DNA of 64,000 nucleotides, taken from contig JADGHL010000004.1 of NCBI GenBank assembly GCA_019686135.1, positions 1 to 64,000 of the forward strand. Reading direction: 5' to 3'. This document shows positions 52,262 to 62,783 of this stretch, piece after piece (the stretch's first letter is position 1; each line of letters begins with the position of its first letter). The DNA comes from Myxococcaceae bacterium (GTDB taxonomy: Bacteria; Myxococcota; Myxococcia; Myxococcales; Myxococcaceae). Position numbers and translations under genes: made by a program. The notes under the pieces are model-generated. The model did no database searches. It saw only the letters and a program-made list of their open reading frames with translations, and was not told the origin of the DNA.

Positions 52262-53551
52262 ATGAACACCGAACGTTCGAAGAGGCTGTTCGACCGCGCG
52301 AAGGCGCTCATGCCCGGCGGCGTCAACTCGCCGGTGCGCGCGTTCCGCGGCGTGGGCGGTGAACCGCTCTTCTTCAAGAGTGGCGAGGGCGCGTGGCTCA
52401 CCGACGTGGATGGGAACCGCTACGTGGACTACGTGGGCTCGTGGGGCCCGCTCATCTTCGGGCACGCGTTCCCGCCCATCGTCGACGCGGTGACCGCCGC
52501 CGCGCGCAGCGGGACCTCGTTCGGTGCGCCGCACCCCGGCGAGGTCACGCTGGCGGAGCTCATCTCCCGGCGCATGCCCTCGGTGGAGAAGGTGCGCCTC
52601 GTATCCAGCGGCACCGAGGCCACCACCGCGGCCATCCGTCTGGCGCGCGGCGCGACGAAGCGGGACGTCATCCTCAAGTTCGAGGGCTGCTACCACGGCG
52701 CCGGCGACAGCTTCCTGGTCAAGGCGGGCAGCGGCGTGGAGACGCTCGGGCTGCCCGACTCGCCCGGCGTCCCCGCGGCGCTGGCCCGCCTCACGCTCAC
52801 CGCGCCGTTCAATGACCTCGGCGCGGTGGAGCGCATCTTCGCGGAGCGGGGCGGGGAGATCGCCGCGGTCATCGTCGAGCCCGTGGTGGGGAACATGGGC
52901 GTGTTGATTCCCCGGCCGGGCTTCCTCGAGGGCCTGCGGGCGCTCTGCACGAAGCACGGGGCCATCTTCATCCTCGACGAGGTGATGACCGGGTTCCGCG
53001 TCGCCCGCGGTGGCGCGCAGGAGCGGTATGGAATCCGCCCGGACCTCACCACCCTGGGCAAGGTCATCGGCGGCGGGCTGCCGGTGGGCGCCTACGGAGG
53101 CCGGCGCGAGCTGATGTCGCTGATCGCTCCGGAGGGGCCCATTTACCAGGCGGGCACGCTCTCCGGGAACCCGCTCGCGGTGGCCGCGGGGATCGCCTGC
53201 CTCGAGGCGCTCGGATCGCCCGGCGCGTACGAGAAGCTGGAGGAGACGTCGCGGCAGCTGTGCGATGGGATCGAGGCGGAGGCCAAGTCCGCGGGCGTGC
53301 CGCTCACCGTGAACCGCGTGGGCAGCATGTGGACCGCGTTCTTCACGCCGCACGGCGAGCCGGTCTTCGACTACGCGTCCGCGAAGCAGGCGGACACGGC
53401 CCGGTTCGGGAGGTTCTTCCATGCGCTCCTGGAGGAGGGTGTGTATCTCGCGCCCTCGCAGTTCGAGGCGTGCTTCGTCTCACTGGCGCACGGACCGCGC
53501 GAGGTCGACCACACGCTGGCGGCGGTGAAGAAGGCGCTGCGCCGGCTGTGA
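52262..53551 (+). CDS. hemL: Glutamate-1-semialdehyde 2,1-aminomutase
   Basis: The 429-residue PLP enzyme converts glutamate-1-semialdehyde to 5-aminolevulinate in the C5 heme pathway. Signatures: [100 protein letters not shown], and the cofactor lysine in [21 protein letters not shown] 52262 matches the usual N-terminus. It is 60 nt downstream of the TPR gene and 38 nt upstream of the broken flavoprotein. Confidence 0.96.
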   Translation: MNTERSKRLFDRAKALMPGGVNSPVRAFRGVGGEPLFFKSGEGAWLTDVDGNRYVDYVGSWGPLIFGHAFPPIVDAVTAAARSGTSFGAPHPGEVTLAELISRRMPSVEKVRLVSSGTEATTAAIRLARGATKRDVILKFEGCYHGAGDSFLVKAGSGVETLGLPDSPGVPAALARLTLTAPFNDLGAVERIFAERGGEIAAVIVEPVVGNMGVLIPRPGFLEGLRALCTKHGAIFILDEVMTGFRVARGGAQERYGIRPDLTTLGKVIGGGLPVGAYGGRRELMSLIAPEGPIYQAGTLSGNPLAVAAGIACLEALGSPGAYEKLEETSRQLCDGIEAEAKSAGVPLTVNRVGSMWTAFFTPHGEPVFDYASAKQADTARFGRFFHALLEEGVYLAPSQFEACFVSLAHGPREVDHTLAAVKKALRRL

Positions 53552-53589
53552 GGCGGTGCTAAGGCGGACGACGGGGAGGGGCACACCGC

Positions 53590-54600
53590 TTGAGAATCGC
53601 CGTGGTCGGCGCGGGCATCTCTGGCCTGATGGCCGCGCGCCTGCTCGACCCGACCGACGAGGTGACGGTGTTCGAGGCGGCCCCGAAGGTGGGCGGCCAC
53701 GTGGAGACGGTAGACGTGCCGCGTGCCGGTGGGACAGTGGCGGTGGACGCCGGCTTCATCGTCTTCTGCGAGCCGCACTACGCGCACTTCGCCCGGCTGT
53801 TGACGGAGCTGGGCGTGCCCAGCCGCCCCACCGACATGAGCTTCAGCGTCCGGGACGAAAAAAACCCGGCGTGGAGCTGGCGCTGCCCGGCCTGGCGCGC
53901 CTCTTCGCCCAGCGCAAAAATCTGCTCCGGCCCGGACACTTCGCCTTCGCGCGGGACCTGTTCCGGTTCTGCCAGCGCGCCGCGCGCCTCGTCGAGGAGG
54001 CGGGAGACTGCACGGTGGCGGAGCTGCTCGCCTCCCAGCGTATCCACCCGGAGCTCGGCGAGCGGTATCTGGTCCCGCTCGCGTGCGCGCTGTGGTCGGC
54101 GCCGCCGGCGGTGGTGCGGCGGTTCTCGGCGCGGCACGTCGTCCGCGCCCCTGTATGGGCGTCAGCCTCATACGGCGGATCCGTGATGACGTGGCGTTCT
54201 GTGAGGCCACTACGCCCACTCCTCGGCTTCCTCCACAGCCACGGGATGCTCCGCCTCTTCAGCCGCCCGGTGTGGCGCACCGTCGTGGGCGGGTCCCGCC
54301 TCTACGTGGACGCGCTGCTCCGCCGGCTGCGCGCCACCATTCGCACGGGCACGCCGATCGACGCGGTGACCCGCTCGGCGCCCGGCGTGGGCGTGCGGCC
54401 ACGAGGCGGAACCCCGGAGGAGTTCGACGCGGCCATCCTCGCGGTGCACGGCGACGAGGCGCTGCGGCTCCTCGGCGATCCGACCGACGCAGAGCGCGAG
54501 GTGCTGGGCGCGTTCCGCTATCAGGCGAACGAGGTGATCCTCCACACCGACACCGCGCTCCTGCCCCGCAGCCCGCGCGCGTGGGCCTCGTGGAACTACC
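53590..54600 (+). pseudogene. Amine-oxidase-like FAD flavoprotein, frame switch and lost C-terminus
   Basis: From TTG 53590 the frame opens with the FAD site RIAVVGAGISGLMAARLLDP and VFEAAPKVGGHVETV, and VAVDAGFIVFCEPHYAHF follows. At an A7 run (53858-53864) sense passes to the -1 frame: GVELALPGLARLFAQRKN, HVVRAPVWASASYGGSVMTW, FDAAILAVHGDEALRLLGDP, ending SPRAWASWNYR at about 54600. Homologues continue about 80 residues further, but here a cyclase fragment begins. So there is a frame switch, exactly at a slippery heptamer, and a truncation. Without frameshifting only about 95 residues of sense would be made. It resembles the NAD/FAD oxidoreductase often found with cyclopropane-lipid genes. 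Confidence 0.75.
53859..53865 (+). promoter_or_regulatory. A AAA AAC slippery heptamer at the frame switch
   Basis: Read in the upstream frame the codons are GAA AAA AAC, so the heptamer A AAA AAC is in the phase required for tandem -1 slippage. After slippage the next codon is CCC (53865), which is the first codon of the downstream frame. GC-rich sequence able to pair (GCGCTG at 53880-53885 with CAGCGC at 53910-53915) follows. An A8 original would also restore the frame, so simple loss of one A is an alternative. Confidence 0.45.
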
Positions 54601-54843
54601 GGGCCGTGCATCGCGGTGAGGCTGGACAGCAACATCGACTACTTCGGCGGGACGGTGAACATCGCCGCCAAGCTGCAGGGGTGGGCGGACGCAGGGCAGG
54701 TGACCTTCTCGCGGAACGTGATGGCCCAGCCCGGCGTGGAGGCTCTGCTGGCGCGGATGGGTGCGCAGCCCAGGCCCATCCGCGTGGAGCTGGCCGCGCT
54801 CGACCAGCCGATTGAAGCGTTCCAGTGGGACGTCTCCTGCTGA
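54601..54843 (+). pseudogene. C-terminal stub of a class III nucleotide cyclase domain
   Basis: Directly after the flavoprotein break another frame reads GPCIAVRLDSNIDYFGG and TVNIAAKLQGWADAGQVTFS, the NxDYFGxxVNxAA motif of class III adenylate/guanylate cyclases, and continues to a stop at 54843. The metal-binding aspartates and the first half of the domain are missing. It therefore cannot be an active cyclase. The junction at 54600/54601 marks a deletion that removed the end of one gene and the front of the other. Confidence 0.65.
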
Positions 54844-54951
54844 CGTACAAGTGCACCACCGCCGGCACGTCAGGGACGTCGTCGGTGCGCGCGTCGTGGC
54901 ACGGCTTGCATACTCCCTCGACAGCGTGCGCCGTCGAAGCGTCGCCCGTGC

Positions 54952-55758
54952 TCAGCGGCTCTGCGTGCCGTGCCGTGCCTGCCGCGGCGTCTGTCGCGCG
55001 AACGCGTTCACCGACGCGTAGCCCGCGAACAGCTCGCCGGTGAGGCGCGGGCCGCCGGTCCCGTCCGGGCGGCGCAGGTAGTCGTTGATCGTCCTGCCGG
55101 CGAGGGTCCGCTGGTGGCGGTGGTGGAGGTTCATCCGCATCCGGTTCACGCCCTGGCCGGAGCGGTGGATGAAGGTCACCGTGCCGTCGCGGTCCACCTT
55201 CTCCACGGTGGCCACGTGGGTGAGTCCGTCGTTCCGCTGGCCGTCTCCGTTCCGGTCCCAGGTGTCGCGGAAGAAGATCAGATCGCCGGGTCGAGGGCCG
55301 GAGCGCTTGAGCGCCTTCAACCGGAAGGCGCGCCGCCACATGGTGGTGACCGCGTTGTCGCCGTGCAGGCCGTCGACGCCCATCGGATCCAGCCCGCCGC
55401 GCTCATAGGCGAGCCGCACCAGCCCGGAGCAGTCGTCCGGCACGCGCCGAGAGACTTGCCGCAGCGACTTGAGCCCCACCCACCTCGCCGCAATCCGGGC
55501 GATCGCCCGCCCCACCTTCGTTCCCGGCAACCGGCTGTGTTTCGCCGAGGCGGGGGCGATCTCCGCGGTGGCGGGCACGTCGGCGACGTCCTCCGTTTCG
55601 TCCTCGGGGAGCGCCTCGAGGGGAGTCGCGTCGATCGCCGCCTCGCCGAGGTCGGTCTCCGTCGTCGGATCCGTCCCCGGTGAGGCGATCGCGGCCTCGC
55701 CCGTGGTGGCGCAGGCCGGCACCAGCAGGGCCACGGTGACGATCGCGATCCTCCCCAT
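54952..55758 (-). CDS. NlpC/P60-type peptidase lipoprotein
   Basis: ATG 55756-55758 gives about 268 residues with lipobox VPAC. After an acidic Thr/Glu/Asp-rich linker the NlpC/P60-like domain shows the catalytic Cys in RVPDDCSGLVRLAYERGG, GPRPGDLIFF, and the catalytic His in GLTHVATVEKVDRDGTVTF. It should be a cell-wall amidase or endopeptidase anchored to the outer membrane. A third polar residue (His in FIHRSG) is present. It is divergent from the kinase gene at 55906, leaving 147 nt for promoters. Confidence 0.85.
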   Translation of the reverse strand: MGRIAIVTVALLVPACATTGEAAIASPGTDPTTETDLGEAAIDATPLEALPEDETEDVADVPATAEIAPASAKHSRLPGTKVGRAIARIAARWVGLKSLRQVSRRVPDDCSGLVRLAYERGGLDPMGVDGLHGDNAVTTMWRRAFRLKALKRSGPRPGDLIFFRDTWDRNGDGQRNDGLTHVATVEKVDRDGTVTFIHRSGQGVNRMRMNLHHRHQRTLAGRTINDYLRRPDGTGGPRLTGELFAGYASVNAFARQTPRQARHGTQSR

Positions 55759-55905
55759 ACGCACCCCAAGCTACGCACGATGCCAACGGGGAATTCAGCA
55801 CACAGGAGTCCACCCCGGTCCGGGCATTGCGCTGCGGCTGCGCGCGTGCACCGGGACCGAAAAGGGGCAGGTGGGTGCAGGTCCGCTAGACTCACCCTGC
55901 CCGCC

Positions 55906-57312
55906 GTGCAGGACGAGAACGCTGCTCCCATTCCCTTCGGGCAGTACCAGCTCCTGCGCCGGATCGGCGCGGGAGGGATGGGCGAGGTGTTCCTCGCGCG
56001 GGACGACGCGGTCGTGCCTCCGCGCGCGTGCGTGGTGAAGAAGGTGCTCCCGCACCTCGCGCAGAACCGCCAGTTCGTGGGGCGCTTCCTCGACGAGTCG
56101 AAGGTGGTGGTGAACCTCCGCCACCCGAACATCGCCCGCGTCTACGCGATGGGCGAGGTGGACGGGCACTACTACCTGGCCATGGAGTACGTGCAGGGCA
56201 AGACGGTCTCCCGCTTCATGCACCGGCTCCGCCAGCGCAAAGAGGAGATGCCGATCGGCCTCATCCTCCTCATCGGCGAGCGGATGTGTCAGGGCCTGGC
56301 CTACGCGCACGACGCCACCGACGCGCACGGCAACCCGCTGCACTTAGTGCACCGCGATCTCTCCCCGGCGAACGTCTGCGTCAGCTACCGCGGGGAGGTG
56401 AAGATCATCGACTTCGGCGCGGCGCAGTCCACGCTGAAGGAGGAGCAGACCGCGCCGCGCGTGGTCATCGGCAACCTCGCGTACATGTCGCCCGAGCAGG
56501 CGAAGAAGCAGCTCGTGGACCGCCGCGCGGACGTGTACTCGACCGGCGCGGTGCTCTGGGAGCTTCTGGCGTGGAAGCCGCTGCCGCAGAAGGGCGATCC
56601 GATCGAACGCTGGCGCCGCGCGGCCAACCCGGTGTGGGATCCGCCGTCGCGCCACCGCCCGTCCGTGCCGCCGGAAGTGGACGCGGTGGTGCTCAAGGCG
56701 CTCTCGCGCGAGGCGAAGGACCGCTACCCGGATGCGCTCGCGTTCGGCGCCGAGCTGGCGAAGCTGCGCGCCCGTTTCGCGCCGGGGGCGAACGACGCGG
56801 CGCTCGCGGAGCTTCTGGCGCGCGTGTTCGGCGAGGAAAAGGCCCTCGAGGACGCGGCGCTCGCGGAGATCACCGCCCGCTCGCCGATCTCCGATGATCC
56901 GACGGACCCCGCCGTCTCCGGCGCGCGCGCGCAGACCCGGGTGGAGATGCTGCTGCCGCCCACCGCGCTCGCCTTCGAGCACGCGGCGCTCTCCGCGCCG
57001 GCGGACTACGCGCCGCAGGACGAGCCGGTCACCGAACCGGGCGCCGGGCCGGACTTTTCGCGCCCGCCGAGCGAGCCGGTCAACGAGGCGCGCGCCGCCT
57101 TCGGGTTCTCGTTCCCCTCCGACGCGCACCGTTCGCTGGAGCCGGCCTGGGTGCGGGAGATCGAAGGAATCAGTTCGGGCGAGCAGGCCGTCCCCGCGAG
57201 GCCGCCGCCTGTGACGATCGGCGGGATTTCTCCGTGGCTGCTGTACACCGCCGCGTTCCTCGGCGCGCTCGGCGTGGGCTTTCTGGGCGTGTGGCTGCTG
57301 GCACGCCTCTGA
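55906..57312 (+). CDS. Hanks-type Ser/Thr protein kinase with C-terminal membrane helix
   Basis: GTG 55906 starts the domain region VQDENAAPIPFGQYQLLRRI; the open frame upstream is not conserved. Kinase motifs: glycine loop GAGGMGEVFLA, Lys in CVVKKVLPH, HRDLSPANVCVSY (catalytic loop), IDFGAAQST (DFG), and YMSPEQAKKQLVDRRADVYS. The kinase domain spans about 1-285. A linker rich in Pro/Ala/Asp follows, and one membrane helix (SPWLLYTAAFLGALGVGFLG) ends the 468 residues, so the kinase faces the cytoplasm. It heads an operon of MopE- and PEGA-type genes. Kinases of this type pair with FHA proteins such as the one at 6216. Confidence 0.94.
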   Translation: MQDENAAPIPFGQYQLLRRIGAGGMGEVFLARDDAVVPPRACVVKKVLPHLAQNRQFVGRFLDESKVVVNLRHPNIARVYAMGEVDGHYYLAMEYVQGKTVSRFMHRLRQRKEEMPIGLILLIGERMCQGLAYAHDATDAHGNPLHLVHRDLSPANVCVSYRGEVKIIDFGAAQSTLKEEQTAPRVVIGNLAYMSPEQAKKQLVDRRADVYSTGAVLWELLAWKPLPQKGDPIERWRRAANPVWDPPSRHRPSVPPEVDAVVLKALSREAKDRYPDALAFGAELAKLRARFAPGANDAALAELLARVFGEEKALEDAALAEITARSPISDDPTDPAVSGARAQTRVEMLLPPTALAFEHAALSAPADYAPQDEPVTEPGAGPDFSRPPSEPVNEARAAFGFSFPSDAHRSLEPAWVREIEGISSGEQAVPARPPPVTIGGISPWLLYTAAFLGALGVGFLGVWLLARL

Positions 57313-57339
57313 GGGGCGCTGGAGTAGACTTCCGGGCGC

Positions 57340-58293
57340 TTGCGCTCCCCCGCTTCACGCCGCATCACGCCCGCCTTCGCGTGGGTCCTGACGGTGCTTG
57401 CGGCAGCGCCGTGTGTCGCGCACGCGGGCGGCCGGCCCTCGGCGGTCGTGGTGCTGCTCGACGCGGCGACCGCGGAGATGCGCGCGTCCTCCGGTCATGA
57501 GCTGGACGCCCTCAAGTCGCTCACCGCGGGCAGCGAGGCCGCGACGCTGGGGTGCGCGCTCGAGTACTACGGCGACCCGGCGAAGGCGCGGCTGGATTGC
57601 CACGACGCGGTGCCCGCGGGCTGGGTGGGCAACGCGCTCGACCGCGACGACGGGCGCGCCAACGTCTGGCCGGGCGCGCCCGAGGTGTGCGACGGAGTGG
57701 ACAACGACTGCGACGGCGCGAAGGACAACGTCCCTGTCTGCGGCCCGAGGGTGGATCAGGCGGAGATCGCCGGCACGTGGGGCGGGGCGGACAACACGCT
57801 CGGCGCGTCCGCGGCTACGGTGAGCGGCTGCATCGCCCCGTCGGTGCACGCGGTGGCCACGACGCCGAGGGCGGACACCGCCAACAAGGTGGTGGGCGCG
57901 GCGGACGACGCCCTGGACTCGGCCACCGGAAAGGACTTCCTCCTTTATTACCCGATGCTGCGGAACGCCGGGTGGGAGCTGCGTGGGCAGCACTGGCACC
58001 TGGAGGTGGCCGGCGTGGCGCCGGCGTGGAGAACCACCTTCCGCCAGCCGGTCCTCCTCTTCCGTTCCGCCTCCGGACCGTGGGCGCGCTATGAGCCGAA
58101 CCCCGGCGTGCTCGATTCCGGCTTCGTGGCGCTGGACGTGACCATCCCCGCGACCTATGCGCCGACCGGCGGCTTCAGCTACGCCCCGGGGTTCAGCTGG
58201 CAGAACGTGGACTGGATCGAAGTGCACGCCGCGCCGGCCGGGGCGAGCACCAGCTCGTTGTTCGTGGACGACTTCCGCTTCCTCACACCGTGA
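57340..58293 (+). CDS. Secreted protein with a MopE-type unit
   Basis: The TTG start gives about 317 residues with a signal peptide ending CVAHAGG. An N-terminal region (VVLLDAATAEMRASSGHELD) leads to one MopE-type unit (LDRDDGRANVWPGAPEVCDG followed by VDNDCDGAKDN), then a beta-rich C-terminal domain (WELRGQHWHLEVAGVAPAWR, FVALDVTIPATYAPTGG, IEVHAAPAGASTSSLFVDDF). The stop overlaps the GTG of the next gene. The calcium-type Asp spacing and Cys pair suggest a metal-stabilised extracellular module. Exact role unknown. Confidence 0.78.
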   Translation: MRSPASRRITPAFAWVLTVLAAAPCVAHAGGRPSAVVVLLDAATAEMRASSGHELDALKSLTAGSEAATLGCALEYYGDPAKARLDCHDAVPAGWVGNALDRDDGRANVWPGAPEVCDGVDNDCDGAKDNVPVCGPRVDQAEIAGTWGGADNTLGASAATVSGCIAPSVHAVATTPRADTANKVVGAADDALDSATGKDFLLYYPMLRNAGWELRGQHWHLEVAGVAPAWRTTFRQPVLLFRSASGPWARYEPNPGVLDSGFVALDVTIPATYAPTGGFSYAPGFSWQNVDWIEVHAAPAGASTSSLFVDDFRFLTP

Positions 58294-59246
58294 ACGCACT
58301 CCTCGTCACCGCGGCCCTGTTGGCCGCCACCCCCTCGCCCGAGGCCGTCGAGCGCGCCTCGACGATGCGGGTCCTCGTGTGGGCTCCGGAGCTCGCCCCC
58401 CGCCAGCAGCAGGCGCTCGCCGGGGCCGCGCAGAAGGTGCTTGCCGAGCTCACCGCCTTCGACGTCTCCGCTCCGCAGCTTCTGAAGGCGCCGTGTGAGG
58501 GCGCGGCGTGCCTGGGGCGTCAGACCTCCGCCGAGGCGCCGTTCGTCATCGCGCTCTCCGCTGCCGTGCCCAGCCTGGTGCTGGAGCTCCGCGGCGAGCT
58601 CTACGACGCGGGCACCGGCGCGCGGGTGCGAAAGACCGTCCGCGGCGGGAACCCGGACGCGCCGCAGGAGGCCGTGCGCACGCTGCTCGATGCGCTGCTT
58701 CCGAAGTGGGCGCGCAAGGGGCAGGCGTCGATCGCCGTGCGCGCGCCGAACGAGGCGGTGGTCAAGGTCGACGGGCGCCGGGTGGCGCTCACGCCGCTGG
58801 GTGACGCGGTGGGCGTGCCCGCGGGCGTGCACGACATCGACGTGGTGTTCCCGAACGGGGACGCGGTGCTGTTCCGCCGGAAGCTGGAGGAGGGCGCCCG
58901 GTTCACGGCGCAGGTCGATCCCTCCGGCGCGCTGGCGGAGCTGCAACTGGCCGACACCGTCCGCCGTCCGCCTGCGCTTCGTTACGTGTCCTACGGGCTG
59001 TTCGGCGCCGGCGCGGTGGCGATCGCCGGGTCCCTCATCGCCGGCGGGCTGGCGCGGGGCACGGCGCATCAGCTGCGCGGGTGCGATCCGGCGGACCGCT
59101 CCTGCCTGAGAATCGACGAGGCGAACGCGCTGCACGCGCGCGCCGAACGCTACGCCCAGACGGGGAACGTGCTGCTCGTCGGCGGGGCCGTGCTGGGGGC
59201 CGCGGGCATCGGCGTCTTCGCGTTCGACGTGGCCGGAGGCCGATGA
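58290..59246 (+). CDS. Exported PEGA-domain protein with C-terminal membrane helices
   Basis: The GTG overlaps the preceding stop (GTGA). The 318-residue product has a short leader (NALLVTAALLAATPSP), an alpha/beta domain (MRVLVWAPELAPRQQQALAG, KVLAELTAFDVSAPQLLKAP), and a PEGA-type motif (RAPNEAVVKVDGRRVALTPL with PAGVHDIDVVFPNG). Two membrane helices close it (YGLFGAGAVAIAGSLIAGGL; TGNVLLVGGAVLGAAGIGVF). PEGA domains are common in myxobacterial surface and kinase-linked proteins. It lies in the kinase/MopE operon. Confidence 0.8.
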   Translation: MNALLVTAALLAATPSPEAVERASTMRVLVWAPELAPRQQQALAGAAQKVLAELTAFDVSAPQLLKAPCEGAACLGRQTSAEAPFVIALSAAVPSLVLELRGELYDAGTGARVRKTVRGGNPDAPQEAVRTLLDALLPKWARKGQASIAVRAPNEAVVKVDGRRVALTPLGDAVGVPAGVHDIDVVFPNGDAVLFRRKLEEGARFTAQVDPSGALAELQLADTVRRPPALRYVSYGLFGAGAVAIAGSLIAGGLARGTAHQLRGCDPADRSCLRIDEANALHARAERYAQTGNVLLVGGAVLGAAGIGVFAFDVAGGR

Positions 59247-59250
59247 CGTG

Positions 59251-60665
<1,415 letters not shown>

Positions 60666-60669
<4 letters not shown>

Positions 60670-62033
60670 GGACCCGGCGTGCCGTCCTCCTGGCCTGTGC
60701 GCTCGCCGTCACGCTGGCGTGCTACCGCGCGCCCGACGCCTCTGGACCGTACCAGTGCCTCGAGGACCAAAGCTGCGGCGAAGGGATGGTCTGCGACGAC
60801 GGGCTGTGCTGCGTGCCCGGCGGGGCGCCCGCGTGCCGCACCCGCGTGCCCGAATCGGGGATCTGCCCCGACGGGAGCAAGCCGACGCTCTGGTCGTTGG
60901 ATCGCGACGGGGACGGCCTGGGCGATCCCTCCACCACGAAGCCTGCGTGCGCCCAGCCGTACGCCACACCGCCCGGCGCCGAAGGCGCGAAGTGGGTCCC
61001 CTTCGCCGGCGACTGTGACGACCGCGATCCCGGCGCCTTCCCGGGCGCGCCCGAGCTGTGCGACGGCCGGGACAACGACTGCGACGGCGTGCCCGACGAC
61101 GGGCTGCCGCAGCGCAGCTTCTACGTGGACGCGGACGGCGATGGCGCGGGCGACGAGAACGGCGAGCCGCTCGCTCTGTGCGCGGCGCGCCCGGGCACGG
61201 TGGACAACGCGTCCGACTGCAACGACGGCGATGCGCAGGTACGTCCCGGCGCGCCCGAGCGCTGCAACGACGAGGACGACGACTGCAACGGGCTCAAGGA
61301 CGACGAAGTCCCCGGGCTCGGGGAGGCGTGCACCGATGGCGCGCGGATCGGCGTCTGCCAGGCCGGCAAGACCGCCTGCGACGCCGGGCAGGTGGTGTGC
61401 TCGCAAGTTGTGTTCGCGGATGTGGAGACGTGCAACGGCCTGGACGACGACTGCAACGGCGTCGGGGACGACAGCCCCGGTTGCGGCGGACCCGCGGACC
61501 TGCTCTCCGGGGTGGGCGTGTCCTACGGCGCGCGCAAGCTCACCAACGCGCCATTGGCAGAGGTGAACGGTTGCATGAGCACCGCTCAGGGGACGCCGGC
61601 CGTCTTCAACTCCGGAACCTGGCTGGTGACCGACCCGGTGTCCCAGGTCGCCTGGGTGGCTGCCTCCGGCGGGACGGCGTGGGACCTGCGCAAGCCCGGG
61701 CTCAACCTCCGGCTGGGGATGGGGATGTCGGTCATCACCTTCAACGGCCCGCCGGTGTTCAGCGACACGCTCCAGCCGGTGGTGCTGCTGTGCAACGGGG
61801 ACACGCTCGTCGCGAAGTACCAGCCCACCGGGGTGAAGCTCCCGAACTCGGCCACTCCCTTCGAGGACGTCATCCCGCTTGCCACCGGAGGGAACGGCTG
61901 GACGCTGGTCACGCCCAACCCGGACCTGTCGCAGGTCAAACGGGTGGAGCTGGTGATGGAGCCGCGGGACGGGCCGAAGAGCGTCAACATCCGCGTGTTT
62001 GTGACGAAGCTGGGTTTCGAAACGGCCCCATGA
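60666..62033 (+). CDS. MopE-repeat lipoprotein, paralogue of the previous gene
   Basis: GTG 60666 overlaps the preceding stop and starts 455 residues. Lipobox VTLAC is followed by YQCLEDQSCGEGMVCDDG and LCCVPGG, the same Cys knot as its neighbour. MopE-type units then follow (DRDGDGLGDPS with CDGRDNDCDGVPDDG; DADGDGAGDENGE with CNDEDDDCNGLKDDE; CNGLDDDCNGVGDDS). The C-terminal beta domain ends VFVTKLGFETAP, matching IKFQKLGFEVLP of the neighbour. Tandem duplication is evident. It is the last gene of the kinase-MopE-PEGA-MopE-MopE unit. Confidence 0.86.
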
Positions 62034-62139
62034 GGCTGCCCGACCGCTCCGCGCCCGCGACGCTTCGATCGGCGTTGCCTCACCTCTGACTGCGTGCTAC
62101 GCGGCGCGCGGTTTTCAACAGTCCGGCAGGAGGCGGTCG

Positions 62140-62400
62140 ATGGCGGAAGAACGGCCGGACAAGAAGGGCGACGGGTCGGAGTTGAGTGACACCGCGCGCG
62201 CGATGCAGGGCGCCATGCCCTGGGTCGGGGCGGTGTGGAAGTTCGTCGGTGGGACGGCGGTCGGCGTCATCGCCGGGTACTTCCTGGACAGGTGGTTGGG
62301 GACGACCCCATGGCTGTTGCTGGGGTTGGCGCTGCTGGGGACGGGCGTGGGCTTCTACGGCTTCATCCACGACGTGACGAAGCTGGGGAAGAAGCGATGA
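62140..62400 (+). CDS. atpZ: AtpZ/AtpI-type ATP synthase accessory protein
   Basis: The 86-residue protein has two membrane helices ([40 protein letters not shown]) separated by a short GTTP turn, the hairpin of AtpZ-type proteins encoded at the head of atp operons. The charged N-terminal tail is rich in Asp/Lys. Its stop overlaps the next ATG. AtpZ/AtpI help assemble the c-ring and import Mg or Ca. Confidence 0.88.
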   Translation: MAEERPDKKGDGSELSDTARAMQGAMPWVGAVWKFVGGTAVGVIAGYFLDRWLGTTPWLLLGLALLGTGVGFYGFIHDVTKLGKKR

Positions 62401-62783
62401 CCGCGAAGGTGCTCGCGCTGCACGGCGGGCTCTTCGCGGGGGTGGCGGTCGGAGCGGTGGTGCTGGCGTTGCTGTGGCCGGCCCAGGCGGCGGCGCAGAG
62501 GACGGCGGCGGTCGGCGCGGCGATGTGCGCGGGGAGCGGCGCTCTGGCGCTGCTCTTCAAGCGCCGGGCGAGGTCACTCAACGCGGCGCTCCTGGTGGTG
62601 GTGCTGGTGTTCGGGGTGAGGGCGGCGCTGGTGACGGCGGGCGCGCTGTTGGCGCAGCGGCTGGGCGGCGGGGCCATGCCGTTCGTGTGGGGGTTTTTCG
62701 GGACGTACTTCCCGCTGCAGTGGATCGAGGTCAGCTACCTCGTGCAGGCGGCGAAGCAGACGAGGTCGCAGGCGGAGCGATGA
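62397..62783 (+). CDS. atpI: AtpI-like ATP synthase subunit I
   Basis: ATG 62397 overlaps the AtpZ stop (ATGA). The 128-residue protein has four membrane helices ([80 protein letters not shown]), in the AtpI/AtpR position between atpZ and atpB. Sequence conservation in this family is low, so position weighs most. Its stop overlaps the atpB start. Confidence 0.75.
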   Translation: MTAKVLALHGGLFAGVAVGAVVLALLWPAQAAAQRTAAVGAAMCAGSGALALLFKRRARSLNAALLVVVLVFGVRAALVTAGALLAQRLGGGAMPFVWGFFGTYFPLQWIEVSYLVQAAKQTRSQAER

